This document shows, piece after piece, positions 34,870-48,010 of a DNA stretch of 64,000 nucleotides. The notes beneath the pieces are model-generated. The model did not search any database. It saw only the letters and a program-made list of their open reading frames with translations, and was not told where the DNA came from. Every line of letters begins with the position of its first letter. Within the stretch, counting starts at the first letter, position 1. Both the position numbers and the translations under genes were made by a program. Source of the DNA: Rhyzopertha dominica (Eukaryota; Arthropoda; Insecta; Coleoptera; Bostrichidae); contig QCXZ01000137.1 of the NCBI GenBank assembly GCA_025024175.1, positions 71,548,680 to 71,612,679 on the forward strand. The letters run 5' to 3'.

Positions 34870-37800
34870 ACACCCTGTATATTTAAAAATATTTTTTACA
34901 TCGTATTTATTATGCTTCTACCATGAATCATTATTCATTTAACATTTTAAAGCAATATAAAAGCAAATCAAAAAACCTAAAAATATTCTTGCGTCTGTTC
35001 CTCGGTTGAAGTTGTTGGCCAGTAAAACGTCATTTTCAGCATTTTTATCCTCGGGAATATTCCGAATCTTTTAGATTTGTAAGCAGTAGTGTAGGGTTCT
35101 ATACGTATGAATTTGGAAGGTCTGGACTGGATCCACCAGGCTTTGCCAAAGAAAATGAATACGTAATAAATCCATTTATGAACTGTGACATCGTAGACTA
35201 AAAAAAAGACCTAAAATCGTTGAGTTCCGATATCTGAAAAAGCTTTCGGGTTCCTATGCATTTTCCTTTACTGTGTGTATATTGACTGAACTGTTCTTTT
35301 GTAATATACTGGCATTACTTCTTATAGCCTGGCAAATTTATTTCTTCTTAACTATAAATTTTCTAATTGAAAGATTCTTATTTTGTCTTGATTGTTCCGA
35401 AGTTTCTATCGCGGTGGTTGAATAAATACCCTTCGATGGAAAAAAATGCCTTATTTTTCAAAATCTGTTGCTTGCTACCGAGGCCATTAAAATCTAACCA
35501 TTGTGTGATTATTATTCTGGCTTGGACATACTTAATTCATCGACTTTGTTGGGAATGTATTTTTTTATATAGTAATTTAAAAAACTTCCACCCTTTAAAG
35601 ACTTGTCCTTCATGGCGTAAGTAGAATGTTACATTTACAGTTTTCAAATTTTGGACATAAACCTTGAATTTTCGTTTAAAGGAGAATATTTTATCTCTTG
35701 ACTAAATTTTTTACAGTACATTGAATGCATAATTTTGTTATTCAACGACGTAAGCAAGTTTTTGTTTGTCATAATGTTTTATGTCTTTTACTTCATTTTG
35801 TTCTATGAAATCCTTAATTCTCAAGGAAGTTTGTCTCGAAATTAATGCGTTAACCACCATCGTTGCATATTGATATGAAAATATGCGGGTCTTTGGCTTA
35901 AAATTTCTAGTTTTATCTACTTTGCTTTTTCTGTTACGCAGTATGGACCTTCAATAAGGTTTGCAAGGATAACATCTTGGGAATTTGCTATTGACTTTAT
36001 TGATAATACTCTGCCGTTCTGTTACTGGGAAATTATGAAAACACTTTGCTTTATACCTACAAGGAATAGTATAGTACCCGATAAATATTATTTTAAATTA
36101 TTTTTATCTGCAATTCAGAGCGGTGTCTTTGAATGCAATGGTTTTAATAACAAAATTAACTTTTATTATTGTAATGTCGATTAGTAAGAATCTGAATTTG
36201 AAATGCTATTTTTGCGTTTTCTGGGAACACTATAAGAAAAACTATTAGAAATTACTAATACTGTCTTAGAAATCAAGTGACACAAATAGAATAGACACAA
36301 GTGATTCACGTAAAAAGTCGTAGTTAGTGACATGTGTTGCAAACTGATCATTTGGAAAAAATCACATGTCCGTTACATATGCCCATTTCGAAATAATGCT
36401 GGTAAATTACTGCTACCTTTAAGCATTGAAGTATTGTAAAATATGCTATTTTTATGTCAAACGATGCGTCCTGGATTTAAAATTCATAAAATATTACAAA
36501 ACGATTTTGCCCCAAATTGTCATTTGTGTCGTTTTACAAATAACCGATTCAACTGCGCATTCTGTATCTTCTTGTGGCAATCTCGAGCTTTGGGGTTATA
36601 TTTTATGAACTTTACTATATGCCACATCGTAGCAAATATACACTCCAAAAATAAATTCTATGGTGTAATATAAAGGATGGCCTAAATAAACCGCTGAACA
36701 TATGAAAAACTGTTTTATTACACAAGAGCAGATTTAACACATCAAAGTTGCAGTTAAATGAAATGCTAATTTGAACTGTTGAAGGTTTTGGAAATCTGGG
36801 AATAAATAACATATTCCCATAGAATGTTAACGCCATCATAAATACTACCGTTCTTCAGTTTTATAAACAATTGCTGATACTAATCTCCTAAGCAGGCTAG
36901 CGTTTTGTTAGTAACTTCTAAGAAATTATGAAAGAAGCAAAAAACTGTCTGACGGATTCTGCATATCCCTTTCGTTTCCGAATAGCAACACGCCAACACC
37001 GTCCATCTCTTATCGTGTGAGCGTTAATTTTGAGAAATTAAAATCAAATGGATTAATAGTTATCTGATATCCCAATTTCTAAATATGTTCTATGTAGTTT
37101 CGGTATTGTTTAATGATTTTTAATGACGAACATCCCAAATAAGTGAATTGACCATTTTTTAACTGGCCCCCTGAGTTAAGAAAGCGGGTTTTTCTTTCTG
37201 CAGCTACAGCTAGCTTATTGCTCTTCCAACTACATCTGAAGACGTGAGTAATCCAATCCAAGTTACTATAGTATGCTTGAGATTATTATTATAGAACAGG
37301 ATTCGTCTTGTTTTCGAAGAATTGTTTATTTCCGGTACTTATTCTTTATTGATGATTGTATAGTACTTGTAGAAGGTGACGGGTTTTCTAGCAGCTAGGT
37401 TTGATGTTTTCAAAACGTAATAATGAGTGTCAGTATTTATTCAAATATTAGGTACGCACCTGAATTAAATTTATTTTTATTTGTAACTTAACGAAAACTA
37501 AATGTAACAAAAGCAAGAGAAGGTCGACAAGAGACATTAAGAGGATTTCTTAGAAACTGTATTTAAATATTAACAAGGGTTATGCAGTTATGGAAACATA
37601 GTTCATTTAATCCACGATTACGATTTTAATTTTTATTAATTTTGCTCTAATAATACATCATCCAGACAAATACAGAACAGGATGTACAAATATAATGTGC
37701 ATAATTGTTTTAATTACTCTACACCACACCAACTTAATTTTTCTGTCCCTATTTTAGTTACTTTTAAAATAAGCACAGTGCTTCTTAATACATATTTCGT

Positions 37801-38394
37801 TATAATCTTCATATATTATCTACATATGGTTTGTGTAGTGCAGTTATCGAGGAATTGATAATCACATGTTATAGAGGTTCTGCTTTTTCATCTATACTTT
37901 CCAGTATAAAAATTTGTTAGAACATTTCGGGATTTATCCCTGTTTGTGTTAATAATATAAAAATAGTTTCTCAAAATTTCGCGTATGAACTTGTAAGGGG
38001 TATCAGACAATGCTTTCAATTATCACACTCTTTTTTAGTATTACCGGTCCCGTCGCGCCGTATTGTCAAGCGAAATGTAGGCTATCATTAAAAACAATTT
38101 TTTTTTAATTTACCACGGCTAGTTTACATACAGTTTAACGTAGAGTAAGCTAACTCAGCAGTATTATAATGTTAGCATCACAAAGTATGATGTGATATAA
38201 TAGTAAAATAAATAAGTGCAGATTAGTTGTATAGTTTAGTCTTAAACAACAGTAACTGTGTAGAAGTGAATTGCGGAAAATAGGACAATTGCATTATGTA
38301 AATTTTTGAAGGTAGAAGGCGAATATGACATATACCTACATAATGGATTATTTGTCTGGTATTTTAATTTTACATGTGCTTTTTTTATTCAAAG
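34870..38394. other. Intergenic, no recognised gene
   Basis: AT-rich. Short ORFs here lack composition or motifs suggesting coding. Confidence 0.4.
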
Positions 38395-38396
38395 TA

Positions 38397-39645
38397 CGAG
38401 GCATGTTTTTTAAGTAAGTACCGTTTTGCGATTCCGCCGCCGCAGCGCTACGGTCGGCGTTCCGCGCATGCGCGCTGGTTACCTACATCTCTTGTCTACG
38501 CACTGACGCCATTACAGTTTGATTCTTCATTGTATACGTTGTTTACTGAGTGTTTAAGATGCCTCCGACAATCGTGAGTCCCGCCGATTGTGAAGTACGG
38601 GCTGTTATACGATTTCTTAGTGCTAAAGGCGTAAAACCGATCGATATTCATCGTGAGATCTGTGAAGTTTACGGACAAAACATTATGAGTGATGGAATGG
38701 TAAGGAAATGGGTGAGAGCATTTAAAGATGGCCGCACAAATGTGCATGATGAAGAACGGAGTGGGCGTCCTTCGGTCGTTAATGAAAATTTGGTGCAGAA
38801 AGTGAACGAAAAGGTGCGAGAAAACAGACGCTTTACAATTTCATCATTGTGCGACTGCTTTCCTCAATATTCTCGTAGTGTTTTGTATCGCATTGTGACC
38901 GAGAACTTGAATTACCGGAAATTGTGTTCACGTTGGGTTCAAAAAATGTTGACGGATTTGCACAAAACCCAACGTTTAGGCAGTGCATTGACTTTCCTTG
39001 AGCGGTACCACAATGAAGGTGAAGATTTTTTAGACCAAATTGTTACTGGTGACGAAACATGGGTGGCCTACGTCACACCAGAATCGAAAAAAGTGAAGTT
39101 TGGGACAGAAAAGGAGTATTGCTAGTGGAGTTTCTGCCTCGTAATGAGACAATCAATGCAGCGTCTTATTGTAAGACATTGAACAATCTGCGTCGTGCAA
39201 TCCAGAACAAAAGACGTGGCAAGTTGAGTAAGGGTATCGTTTTGCTGCAAGACAATGCCCGTCCACATGTGGCTAATCGGACCAAAGATCTCATCAAATC
39301 TTTTAAATGGGAAACTCTAGATCATTCTCCATACAGCCCTGATCTGGCACCCAGCGACTACCATTTGTTCCTGCACTTGAACAAACACCTGGGTGGTCAG
39401 CGTCTTCAAGACGATAACGAAGTCGAAACATTTGTGATACAGTGGTTAACAAGTCAGGCGGTAGAATTTTATGAGGAGGGTATTCAAAAACTGGTGCCAC
39501 GTTATGACAAGTGCCTCAATATTCACGGAAATTATGTAGAAAAGTAGATTAAGGTACAGGCTTTCATGTAAGATAAAATTATTGCGATATCTTTGCACGT
39601 CTTTTTTTAATTCCAAAACGGTACTTACTTAAAAAACATGCCTCG
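38397..39645 (+). mobile_element. Mariner transposon, internally deleted (1249 bp)
   Basis: Perfect 32-bp terminal inverted repeats at 38397-38428 and 39614-39645 (CGAGGCATGTTTTTTAAGTA at the start), flanked by TA target duplications at 38395-38396 and 39646-39647. The size is a little under the usual 1.3 kb because part of the transposase is missing. Perfect ends and an otherwise open frame indicate a young copy. Confidence 0.93.
38559..39547 (+). pseudogene. Mariner transposase, DD34D type, with frameshifting internal deletion
   Basis: The first ORF starts MPPTIVSPADCEVRAVIRF and has the helix-turn-helix DNA-binding half, the linker GRPSVVNE and the first catalytic Asp in VTGDETWVAYVTPESKK, then stops at 39123. 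A second frame resumes at WDRKGVLLVEF, with the second Asp in LLQDNARPH and the third in SPDLAPSDYHLF, 34 residues apart. It runs to the end GIQKLVPRYDKCLN. Family proteins have about 30 residues between TPESK and FWDRKG; here these are absent and the frame is shifted. The protein would cut and paste the element, but this copy cannot make it. Confidence 0.9.
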
Positions 39646-39647
39646 TA

Positions 39648-40984
39648 CTATATTACTCAAATTTGCTTAAATATTAATTCATATAAATAAAAATTTGGCT
39701 CATTTTGTATGTTAGTACTAAGCGTTGATATACTGGACTACGTTGAAACATGCATCATGCAATATCTAGCCAGTTATTACAGTTAAAGAAGTTTTCATAC
39801 ATGGCAGTATACTAAAGTGTGGGACGAAAATGAATTTGATTGCTTATTTTATTTCACTAATAATTGGTGAGGATGTGTACACAATTTAAAGTGTACTTTT
39901 ATCTGTTTTATAATGAATATTAAACACATCAAATCTTTTATCCACCACTTAGTACCATAAATATTTCTCAATGGATTCGTAAAAACCTAAACACAGTGGA
40001 CGAACGATAATGAGAAGCTTTTCAAGCTTTGGCTATATTTTGCTTTTATCTTTAGTTTATTCTAGACTACATACCATAAAAGCTAGAGTTTTTTTATAAC
40101 TTAAGGTAATTGCGCGCGATTCGTTTAATTGCGGAAAACATTTTTTGTCACTTGTTAACACATTGGTCGTAAAACTCCATAATTAGTACATTTAAAAACA
40201 ACAAATTGCAATTTAACGAAACCCAGGTTTAACTAAATTCAGTAAATCCGTTACTAATACTTGTTATTTAAACAACGCTCTGTGTCATACCCAACAATAG
40301 CGTATCCATTCCCCTAAACCATTCGGAACAGATCTCACATGTTTGAATCGCAGCTAGCGCGTTTATTACCCAACCAATCCACATATGCTTTCTGTAACTC
40401 TTTTCTTGCATGCGTTCACCGTAAAAATCAGCGTTACGAATTTATTTTTTCTAAAGGCTACGTCGTGCGAGAATAAACAGCTTTGTGCAAGTGATCCTTG
40501 GTATAACGCCATTCTTTTAAATTCAGTTAAACGTATCGTATTTGCTTTCAATAAAAAATGCCGCTGGCTGGCCAGCGTTCCTCTTTACCCTTTAACGCTT
40601 TGAAGTAAAACTAGAACACATCAATGTCAACATGACTTGACTTTTTGTAAATGCCCTAGCAACATCATATCATGGTAAGGCTTTGTTAGGCCCAGTGGAT
40701 AAGTATATCCATACATTTATAATCAAATCTACCCTAATGAACAGGAACGCCGGCTTTTAGAAAACCCTGTGGGTGCTCATGCTAACATAATCGTGAAAAC
40801 CGTATCTAAACTCAATAGATACATTATGCAATAGTACAGAAACATGAATGATATAAATAGAAAAATACATAAGAGGGGAAAAAGAGATAAGTACAAAAAT
40901 GGTAGATTTGTTCTAGTGCCTTTGTTGGTACCAGCATTATTAAGTCATCAACAAAGTTTTTTATGAATAGTAACTGTGTTCAAC
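39648..40984. other. Intergenic, no recognised gene
   Basis: AT-rich with no coding signal I can support. Confidence 0.35.
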
Positions 40985-41760
40985 GCCTATGATCAGTATA
41001 TAAAATTCAGTACAGAACGAGAGGTAGAATGTGGGGTACCCTTTTAGACACCAAAGTCATACGAAATAATAATAAAATAATACTGGATTGGTACCGGAAA
41101 CCAACTTCATCGGAGAGGTATATAAACTACTTGTCAGATCATTCGACACAAATTAAAATAAACTTTGTAAAACAGATTAAACATAAAATTATTAAAATAT
41201 CACATTCACAAATCATGATCATATGGCTGACAATAACCTACAAACAGCAGAACATAGAAGGAATGGATCCCTACGAAACATTACTGGATTGACAATAAAA
41301 TGAATCAGAACGTTTAAAAATGAAAACATAAAAATTGTAATTAAGAACAAAAAGAATGGCTCAACCCTACTCACAACACTAAAATCAAAAATACCTACAA
41401 AATACCAAGCAAATATTATATATTGTTTGGAATGTGGGGATTCTGAAGGTAAGTATACAGCATAGGACAGACATCACAATGGAAGGTTAATAGTAATAGA
41501 TTGGCCCCCCACAAAACTGATGTAACTAAACAAAGGGATAGATGCACACTTACAGAACACATAATAGTAATCAACAATGGACATCATATTAAATGGAATA
41601 ATGTCAAAATTTTGAATAAAGAAAGTAATGCAAACAAGTGATTAACACTTGAAATGGTTTACATAAATCAAAATATCAATGCAATAAATAAAAAATCAGA
41701 TATACAAAAACTGAGCAACATTTATAGGTACTTGCTTTCAGAAGAAATTCTGAAATAAGG
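40985..41760 (+). pseudogene. Second Penelope-like family, decayed RT end and GIY-YIG region
   Basis: Plus-strand frames give LLDTKVIRNNNKIILDWYRK, PTSSERYINYLSDHS and IKINFVKQIKHKI, the segment following the RT in Penelope-like elements. The nuclease region follows: ANIIYCLECG, then a damaged GIY-YIG part, and near 41620-41740 NINAINKKSDIQKLSNIY. Many stops and shifts. Sequence and spacing differ from the element at 31955, so it is another family. Confidence 0.6.
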
Positions 41761-42249
41761 TTGGGTGGGTTTGAGTAATCCAGCCTCACTGTAGACGTTC
41801 TAACTTGATAAATTTGACCAACCAGTTCGTTTTTATATCTGTGATAAGTCAGTTTGAATGGTACAAATCGATTAAGCAGTTTTTAATTTGTTTGACATAT
41901 GTATTCTCGATCTTTTATTATTGGTGTGACATGTGAGTTGTTTTTAATCTTTTATTATTGGTTTATTAAATTTAATATAAATGACTAACAGGGATTCAAA
42001 ATCACGTAAAGTAAAACAGTTACTTATTTTAATCAAGCTGTGGAATGATGTCTATTTGGTGGTGGGTGCTGGAGCCCCCAAGCACCCATGGAGTCGGCGT
42101 CCCTGCTAATGAATGTAATGTATAATACAAGGGCATGGTTAGTAATAAATGTAATTTAGGTGTCGAGTAACTAAAAGTTTTGTACGCACAAACATTTTTT
42201 CTTATAGATTAGAAAAAAAGATGAAACCTGTATTAGCTAAGTAACCAAG

Positions 42250-42720
42250 ATGGCGGGCGAGATGGCAGGTATTAGCTGTGCTCTCTGTAAAACAGTAATT
42301 GAAGATAAAAACAGTGATTACTTGTACCATCTGTAGAAACAGTCGATGTCGATTTGCTTGGTTTCCACAAAAGAAAGAAATGGAAGTGTAATACAGTGCT
42401 ATGTGGAGCTACTGCGGCGCAAAACATCGAGCAAGGCAGTGACGTATTCTGGGATGCTGAAGATAAGGGGTCTTTAAAGAAAATGTTTCAATATATTTTA
42501 AGACAAAAGGATGTATTGATCCTCGAATTACGCGCTAAAATTAAGTTATTGCATAAACATATCGACCTCCTACGGAATAAAACCGACGATAATCAACAAC
42601 GTAAGAAAACTGATAACACCCAAACGGAAGGTAGTTCTTATTCAGAAACTGAAAAAAATACACAAAAAAAGAAGAAACAGCCAAAAAAATTATTCAGTGA
42701 CGCGTAAACCCAACAATCAA
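42250..42720 (+). pseudogene. Non-LTR retrotransposon ORF1 relic (PHD finger + coiled coil)
   Basis: ATG at 42250 opens MAGEMAGISCALCKTVIEDK, the start of a PHD-like zinc finger. It is frameshifted into LLGFHKRKKWKCNTVLCG (the W-C--C finger end). A heptad-rich segment, LKKMFQYILRQKDVLILELR, precedes a Lys/Gln-rich tail. PHD plus coiled coil is the layout of ORF1 proteins of Jockey/CR1-type elements. No ORF2 follows, so the copy is deleted or truncated downstream. Confidence 0.45.
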
Positions 42721-44374
42721 ACTGAATCACAAGTACGCAATAAAAACAGCACAACTAAGGACGAAAAGAGCAACTTACAAAAGGCATCGTCATCAAAATA
42801 TGCAAAGCCTAAACCTTAGAAGTCGCTCAAGCTTATGTCTACGCCAGAGGACTCGTTAAAAACACCACATTTAAAGTACCTGTAGACGGTCGTGAGTACA
42901 ATACAAGACAAAAGACAAATCATATTCCACAATAATAAACAATTAAAAAGGTTGTCTGCATTATCTAGGTATAAAATATAACAACGAACTTCCTTTGGGT
43001 ATAAGAGCTCTAGATCTAAAGACCTTTAGAGTTAAAATAAAGGGTATACTGCTTGCTTTGCCTATTTGCAATAAAAATTAATTCAGTAACAATCCCATTC
43101 TATCTGTCTGCTAAACTTTGCTAAAATTGTTTGGTGTTTATGTGTATGCTTATGTGTGCTATATATGTGTAGATTATCTTACGTGTTATTCTATATTTGT
43201 TGACCTTTGTAAAACATTTTATGTTATGACAGTATTATGATATAAAAACGTAACAGTATACTCCACTTTTAAGGAGTTATATGTATTTATGGAGATAGAT
43301 AATGTAGGGACAGTTTAAAAGCTAATTCAGTCGTACAAGTCGAGCACTAAGATGTGACCACAATCTGACGCATTTGAGGAAAGATAATTATATATGAAAG
43401 TTCTACGCGTAATAGCGAGTAACGAGCAGAATGCCATTGTAATGCGTAACCTACATTACAATGTTCTTCGTAAAGGATAAGATCTTGCCTTGCATCGAAA
43501 ACAAAATTACTCTATAATATATTCACAATAGCAGCCGCTTTATACATTGCTATATTGGAGGTGTTATAAATCAGCATTCGAACACGAAATTATAGCATTC
43601 AGTTGGCTATTATGCCTGTGCGAAGCCGATGTGTTTTCTTGCGCTGAAATAATTGTCCTTTTTAAACGTCCTTGGGTAATTAACGTTAATATTATTATTC
43701 CTGCCAATTTTCGGAGTTCTTACGCATTTTGTAATAAAAAAGCCTTGGATTCCAAAATTAAGGTTAAATAGCATCTCAAGTATCTGACCTGAAATTGCGC
43801 ACTTCGCTTATGCAAGGAAGTATACACGTGTTATGGATTACGCTGCCCACGCTGGATGTTCCTCTTTTATGAAAGTGGCCGAGGTTTTAAGGTTTATTTT
43901 TGTAAAAAAAAGTTTAACGGGAAGAAACTTTAAAATAGTAGTAGTCGAGTCATTTTAGGCATTTCAAATCCCAATCTGCGGAAAAATTCCTAGTGAGCTG
44001 AATTTTTGTATACACCTTTATTACAGCGTTGTAATGAAGATGTGAAAAATAGACATTGATATCGTGCCGGCTAAAAAAGTTATAAAGGTCAAAAGGTCAC
44101 AAAAATCAGTTTTTCGCAATAGAGGTCATTATAAAAATTGTTCGTCGTGAAATTATCTACAAAAAATGCCTCTTGCATTTTTCTGTAAAATTAGCCGTTT
44201 TCGGAGTAGAGCGCTGAGAAAGCCACTATATTATGACAATGCAGTCATTTCCTCACCACCTCTGAGGTAGAATGCAAGGCGCGTTTTTTTTACATGGTTT
44301 ACCCCGTAGGTATAATCCATGATATGTAATAAGAGGTTTTTTTATTTAAGAGTGAATAATTTTTTATTTTAATA
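42721..44374. other. Intergenic with a probable MITE-like repeat near 43860-44300
   Basis: The segment at 43985-44030 (TTCCTAGTGAGCTGAATTTT) resembles that near 10160. No gene seen. Confidence 0.35.
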
Positions 44375-44960
44375 TAATGAAAAATACAGAAATATTAAAC
44401 TTTAGTATATAATTTTTTCTATCATTTATTGTTGATATCTTCAGTTTCTGTATCACTAACAAATGCTGACAAAACCTCAAGTGGACGTATTCCTATATTT
44501 AAGTCGATCTATTCATCATTTTCATCATTGGTTGACTTTGCGTTTAAGCATGACTGGCCACGGCAATGACCACAAACTTTTGAACATCTTAATCCAATTT
44601 TTTTGCATCCACATTTGCCGCCAGAGCAATTACAAAAGATTGTGTTCAGTAGATCATGGGGTGCTGGTGGTAATATATTATTTTTTTAACTCTCAACCCC
44701 ACTGTTCTGGATCAATTTCTCTGCCTAACCAGGTTTGTATTTGATAATACACTCTATAAATATGTTGTTGAGCTGCTGAAAATATAGGTNGTAATAATGG
44801 AAACTTCACAGATGTGCTTTGTCTTGTGAGTGTGAGCAAAGCTACAGTATGTGTAATTATCTATCGAATGTTCTGATTTTGGAGCACCAAAACGCCCAAG
44901 TATCAGATAAAAGTTTTGAAGACACCTACAAACATGAATAAAAAGCAATAATAGAGTTCA
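44375..44960 (-). pseudogene. Cysteine-rich (CXC, tesmin/TSO1-like) ORF, copy 2
   Basis: Minus-strand reading: RFGAPKSEHSIDNYTYC, then (frameshift) PIFSAAQQHIYRVYYQIQTW, GREIDPEQWG, LPPAPHDLLNTIFCNC. The cysteine cluster CNCSGGKCGCKKIGLRCSKV continues to CGHCRGQSC and an acidic tail SDTETED. Eight cysteines in this spacing resemble half of a CXC domain. The order matches copy 1 at 7280-7640 but is much better preserved. A stop and one frame change remain, and an N lies at 44790. Recurrence suggests a repeat-borne gene; element type unknown. Confidence 0.5.
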
Positions 44961-45789
44961 CGCCTTGGTGTGTGGTATACAATACCATATGTGAGTGCAT
45001 TCAGAACGCCTCAAATATCAGCAAGAATTAGTTTGTATTTCATTATAATTTTCATTCCTTGTTAACTAAACGAAATACTACCTTGTAATTAAGTTAACTA
45101 GACAAATGTCTAACAATAACTTGTTCGGACATATATTAAGGCCAGAAGATTCGACCAAGCAGGGTAAGAGTGCTGTCAAAACCCGTTGGAGCCCTCAGCC
45201 GGTTAAATGGACTGTAAAAAGTAACAAATGGTAATTATTTATAGTAGATCAACTTGTAACGTAAAGTATGTGGTTCCCAATTTGATAATTTGTAAAAACT
45301 AAGCTTCTTATTAGGAATATACTTAATATTGTGAGCGACCTGGCATGGCTCATGTAATGCGCTCGGAAAATACATCATCTCATGGGAATGAGATACACAG
45401 TCTGCTACATAATCGACTGGTGATAAAATGTGTGCGCTATACTTGCGATAAATTGACAAATCCTTATTGAACGGGTGGAAGGAACGGTTTCGAAACATAA
45501 TGCTTTGTCTTTTGTGTCCCAAAGAAGTAAGAAAGCTGTTTGCTTGCCATTCAAGTTTGTAATATAGAAAGTTAAAAAACAGCATTAAATTTTAAAAATT
45601 AAAAAAAATGACACGTGGAGAAGTCAACAAAACAGGAAAATCAGAAACAAAATAATTTCTGTTTAGTTTTATCATGTAACTATGAACTTTAGCCATAATA
45701 TACTTACTCGTCTTATATGTATTTTTTACTCAAAATGTGCTTTATCTACATTTTCTACGCGTGTAACGTATGATATTATAGTTTTACTG

Positions 45790-46115
45790 TCACAATAACG
45801 CTCTCGAGGTTCTCCAATACTTCTTTGCCCTGATGGTGACTTGTCCCTTGTTATGCTCACGATTCTGTTTTCCGCCATGCGATCAATGTGCTTGATCCAT
45901 TCTATTTTTTTTTATTTAGCAGCCAATCGTTGATGTTATCAATATTGAACATTCTTCTCTGTCTTCATCATTCTTTTTCTAGCTATTAGCGTATTATTTT
46001 ATCCTCTGTCGTTTCTAACGCTTTTCTTTTTTTGTAGTCTCATCAGATCAGGGGTTTGGCTGTGTACATCGTCATTGTAGGCCTCACTACTAGATCCCGG
46101 ATTTTACTCCAATAT
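45790..46115 (-). pseudogene. RTE-like retrotransposon 3' relic
   Basis: The minus strand reads RIEWIKHIDRMAENRIVSIT, then GQRSIGEPRERY, matching the RTE tail (RRL-W-GHV-RM...GKRS-GRPR-RW). Short and decayed. It is adjacent to a transposase relic on the other strand. Confidence 0.5.
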
Positions 46116-46224
46116 TAATGTGTTTGTTTCTCCACATTGTAGTATTAATGCATGCCGTTAGCAGTTATGCTTGTAGCCCTTATCGCTTGGTTTCTTACTT
46201 CTGTTTCGGCATTACCATAGCCAG

Positions 46225-46450
46225 ATATTTCTATGCCGATATGGCACTCCGTCAATTATTGATTGAATGCCCCGCTAGGTCGCTTGATTTAAGCCCATCA
46301 AATTTTTCCTCCCATTTAAAAAGTGAAGAGTACAAAAAAGAACCACGAAATTTCCAAGAGCTGGAAACTAGAATCAGATACGAAATTCAAAACATACATG
46401 TGACAGAACAGGTTATTTCTATGCCGCAGAAGTTTTTCAATGTGATGTAA
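46225..46450 (+). pseudogene. IS630/mariner-like transposase relic, C-terminus
   Basis: LIECPARSLDLSPSNF, SHLKSEEYKKEPRNFQELET and IRYEIQNIHVTEQV follow the order CPARSPDLSPLDFFLW...LK--VY---P-NLEEL---I of this transposase family. Only the last 75 residues remain. Confidence 0.55.
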
Positions 46451-47889
46451 ATAGATGTTTAAATACATAAGGTATATTACCAGCATTAAAATTATCATCA
46501 AATGAATAAAATACAGTATTGATACATGCAGAACCTGCTTCGATAACGTTCTTTACTTCTCTTATGATCTTGTTCAACTCTGCATAACTGCACTTTAAAC
46601 ACTATAATAAAAATAACAACAAAAGTTGATTTTACTCTAAGGGCTTATGATTTTCCTGTTCATACAGTTATGTAACTGATACTTGACATCTTAAATGGAT
46701 TCAACAATTTAAAAACAGAAGAGATTTATATCGAGGCAAATAGCTTGATTTTTCTATAAACTGCTTGATTTAACACTGATTTTTGATTTGACACATAACA
46801 TGATTTTTAAATTATTTTTACCCATTAGACAACTTCCACTATACATTATAATGACGCAGATAAATCAATACTCATGCCAACGTTTCATACTTGGCACAAG
46901 CGCATAATCAGGCATGCCAGTAATTTGCGTCAAATTTGTATAATCATATCGAATTAGCACTTATTATAAACAATAAGCTTGCTCTAATTATTAAACAAGC
47001 ACTGGAGTGCGCTCATTCATGAAGCGCGCCGTATTTCTCACGCGAGTTCTCACACAGTGTGTGACCTACAGCTGGCAGAATTAATTTGGAACTGGGATAA
47101 CAATAACCGTTACCATATGTGAGGCGAATTTGCAAGCAATGCATTTTCTATTAATTGCAGGCACATGATGAGGTTGATAAGGACGAACCAGAAATATTTT
47201 GCGAATATTGTTTTGATTGTTTAAGCATTTTATGACGGATCGATCGTAAAAGTAATGACTCCTAGATGTTTACAATAGATTTGAACGATATCTGTTATAT
47301 AATGAATTGACTTTTTGTATATTTTATATAAAATATAGATCATGCGCAGTCTCTGTACTGCATGTCATTTGTCATGATCTTCAAATGATCATTCGCCAAT
47401 AAATCGTCCAAGAGTAAACAGATGTTTTCTTATGAGTAACAAAAACGTATGTAACCTGGCGCAGTCAGTAGGATGGGCCGTACTCAATTTTAACATGGAT
47501 AGAAATAATATATTTGAATAGATTTACGTGCAACCTGCTCTCAATTATATTCTAAAAAAAACATATATATGATGGAAATGCACCGGCAAATTTTGTGTAA
47601 AATATTTACCTGTGAACGTATTTAATTTTTTCTAATCCCTTCATGCGATGTGTCAAATTTAGAAACAAGCATTATCTTCTTGTTGCCAATCAGTTAAGTT
47701 CTTGAATTTCCCGTGCTTTTCGTGTGTTGCCTGTTATTATTTGTATAATTTCTCAACAAAACAATTTCTTCCAATGTTGAACGAATACTATTTTTTTTAC
47801 CTACGCGATGGAGCCCTATTACATTTACGCCATTAGTGTGCTAAGTTGGCCAAATCATAGATTTCCTGATGATTGAATTGCTATATAGA

Positions 47890-48010
47890 CTTGAAATAAT
47901 TTAATGCCAACCAGTTGTCGGCTTTGGACTTTTTTCAGTGGGATCATTTAAAATCCGCGGTTTACAAAACACAGCCTGAATTTGTTACGACAGATTAATA
48001 TTAACGAGTG
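47890..48010 (+). pseudogene. IS630/mariner-like transposase scrap
   Basis: Reads LDFFQWDHLKSAVYKTQPEF, then VTTD and a stop. This is the block LDFFLWGHLKS-VY of the same family, about 30 residues. Confidence 0.45.
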
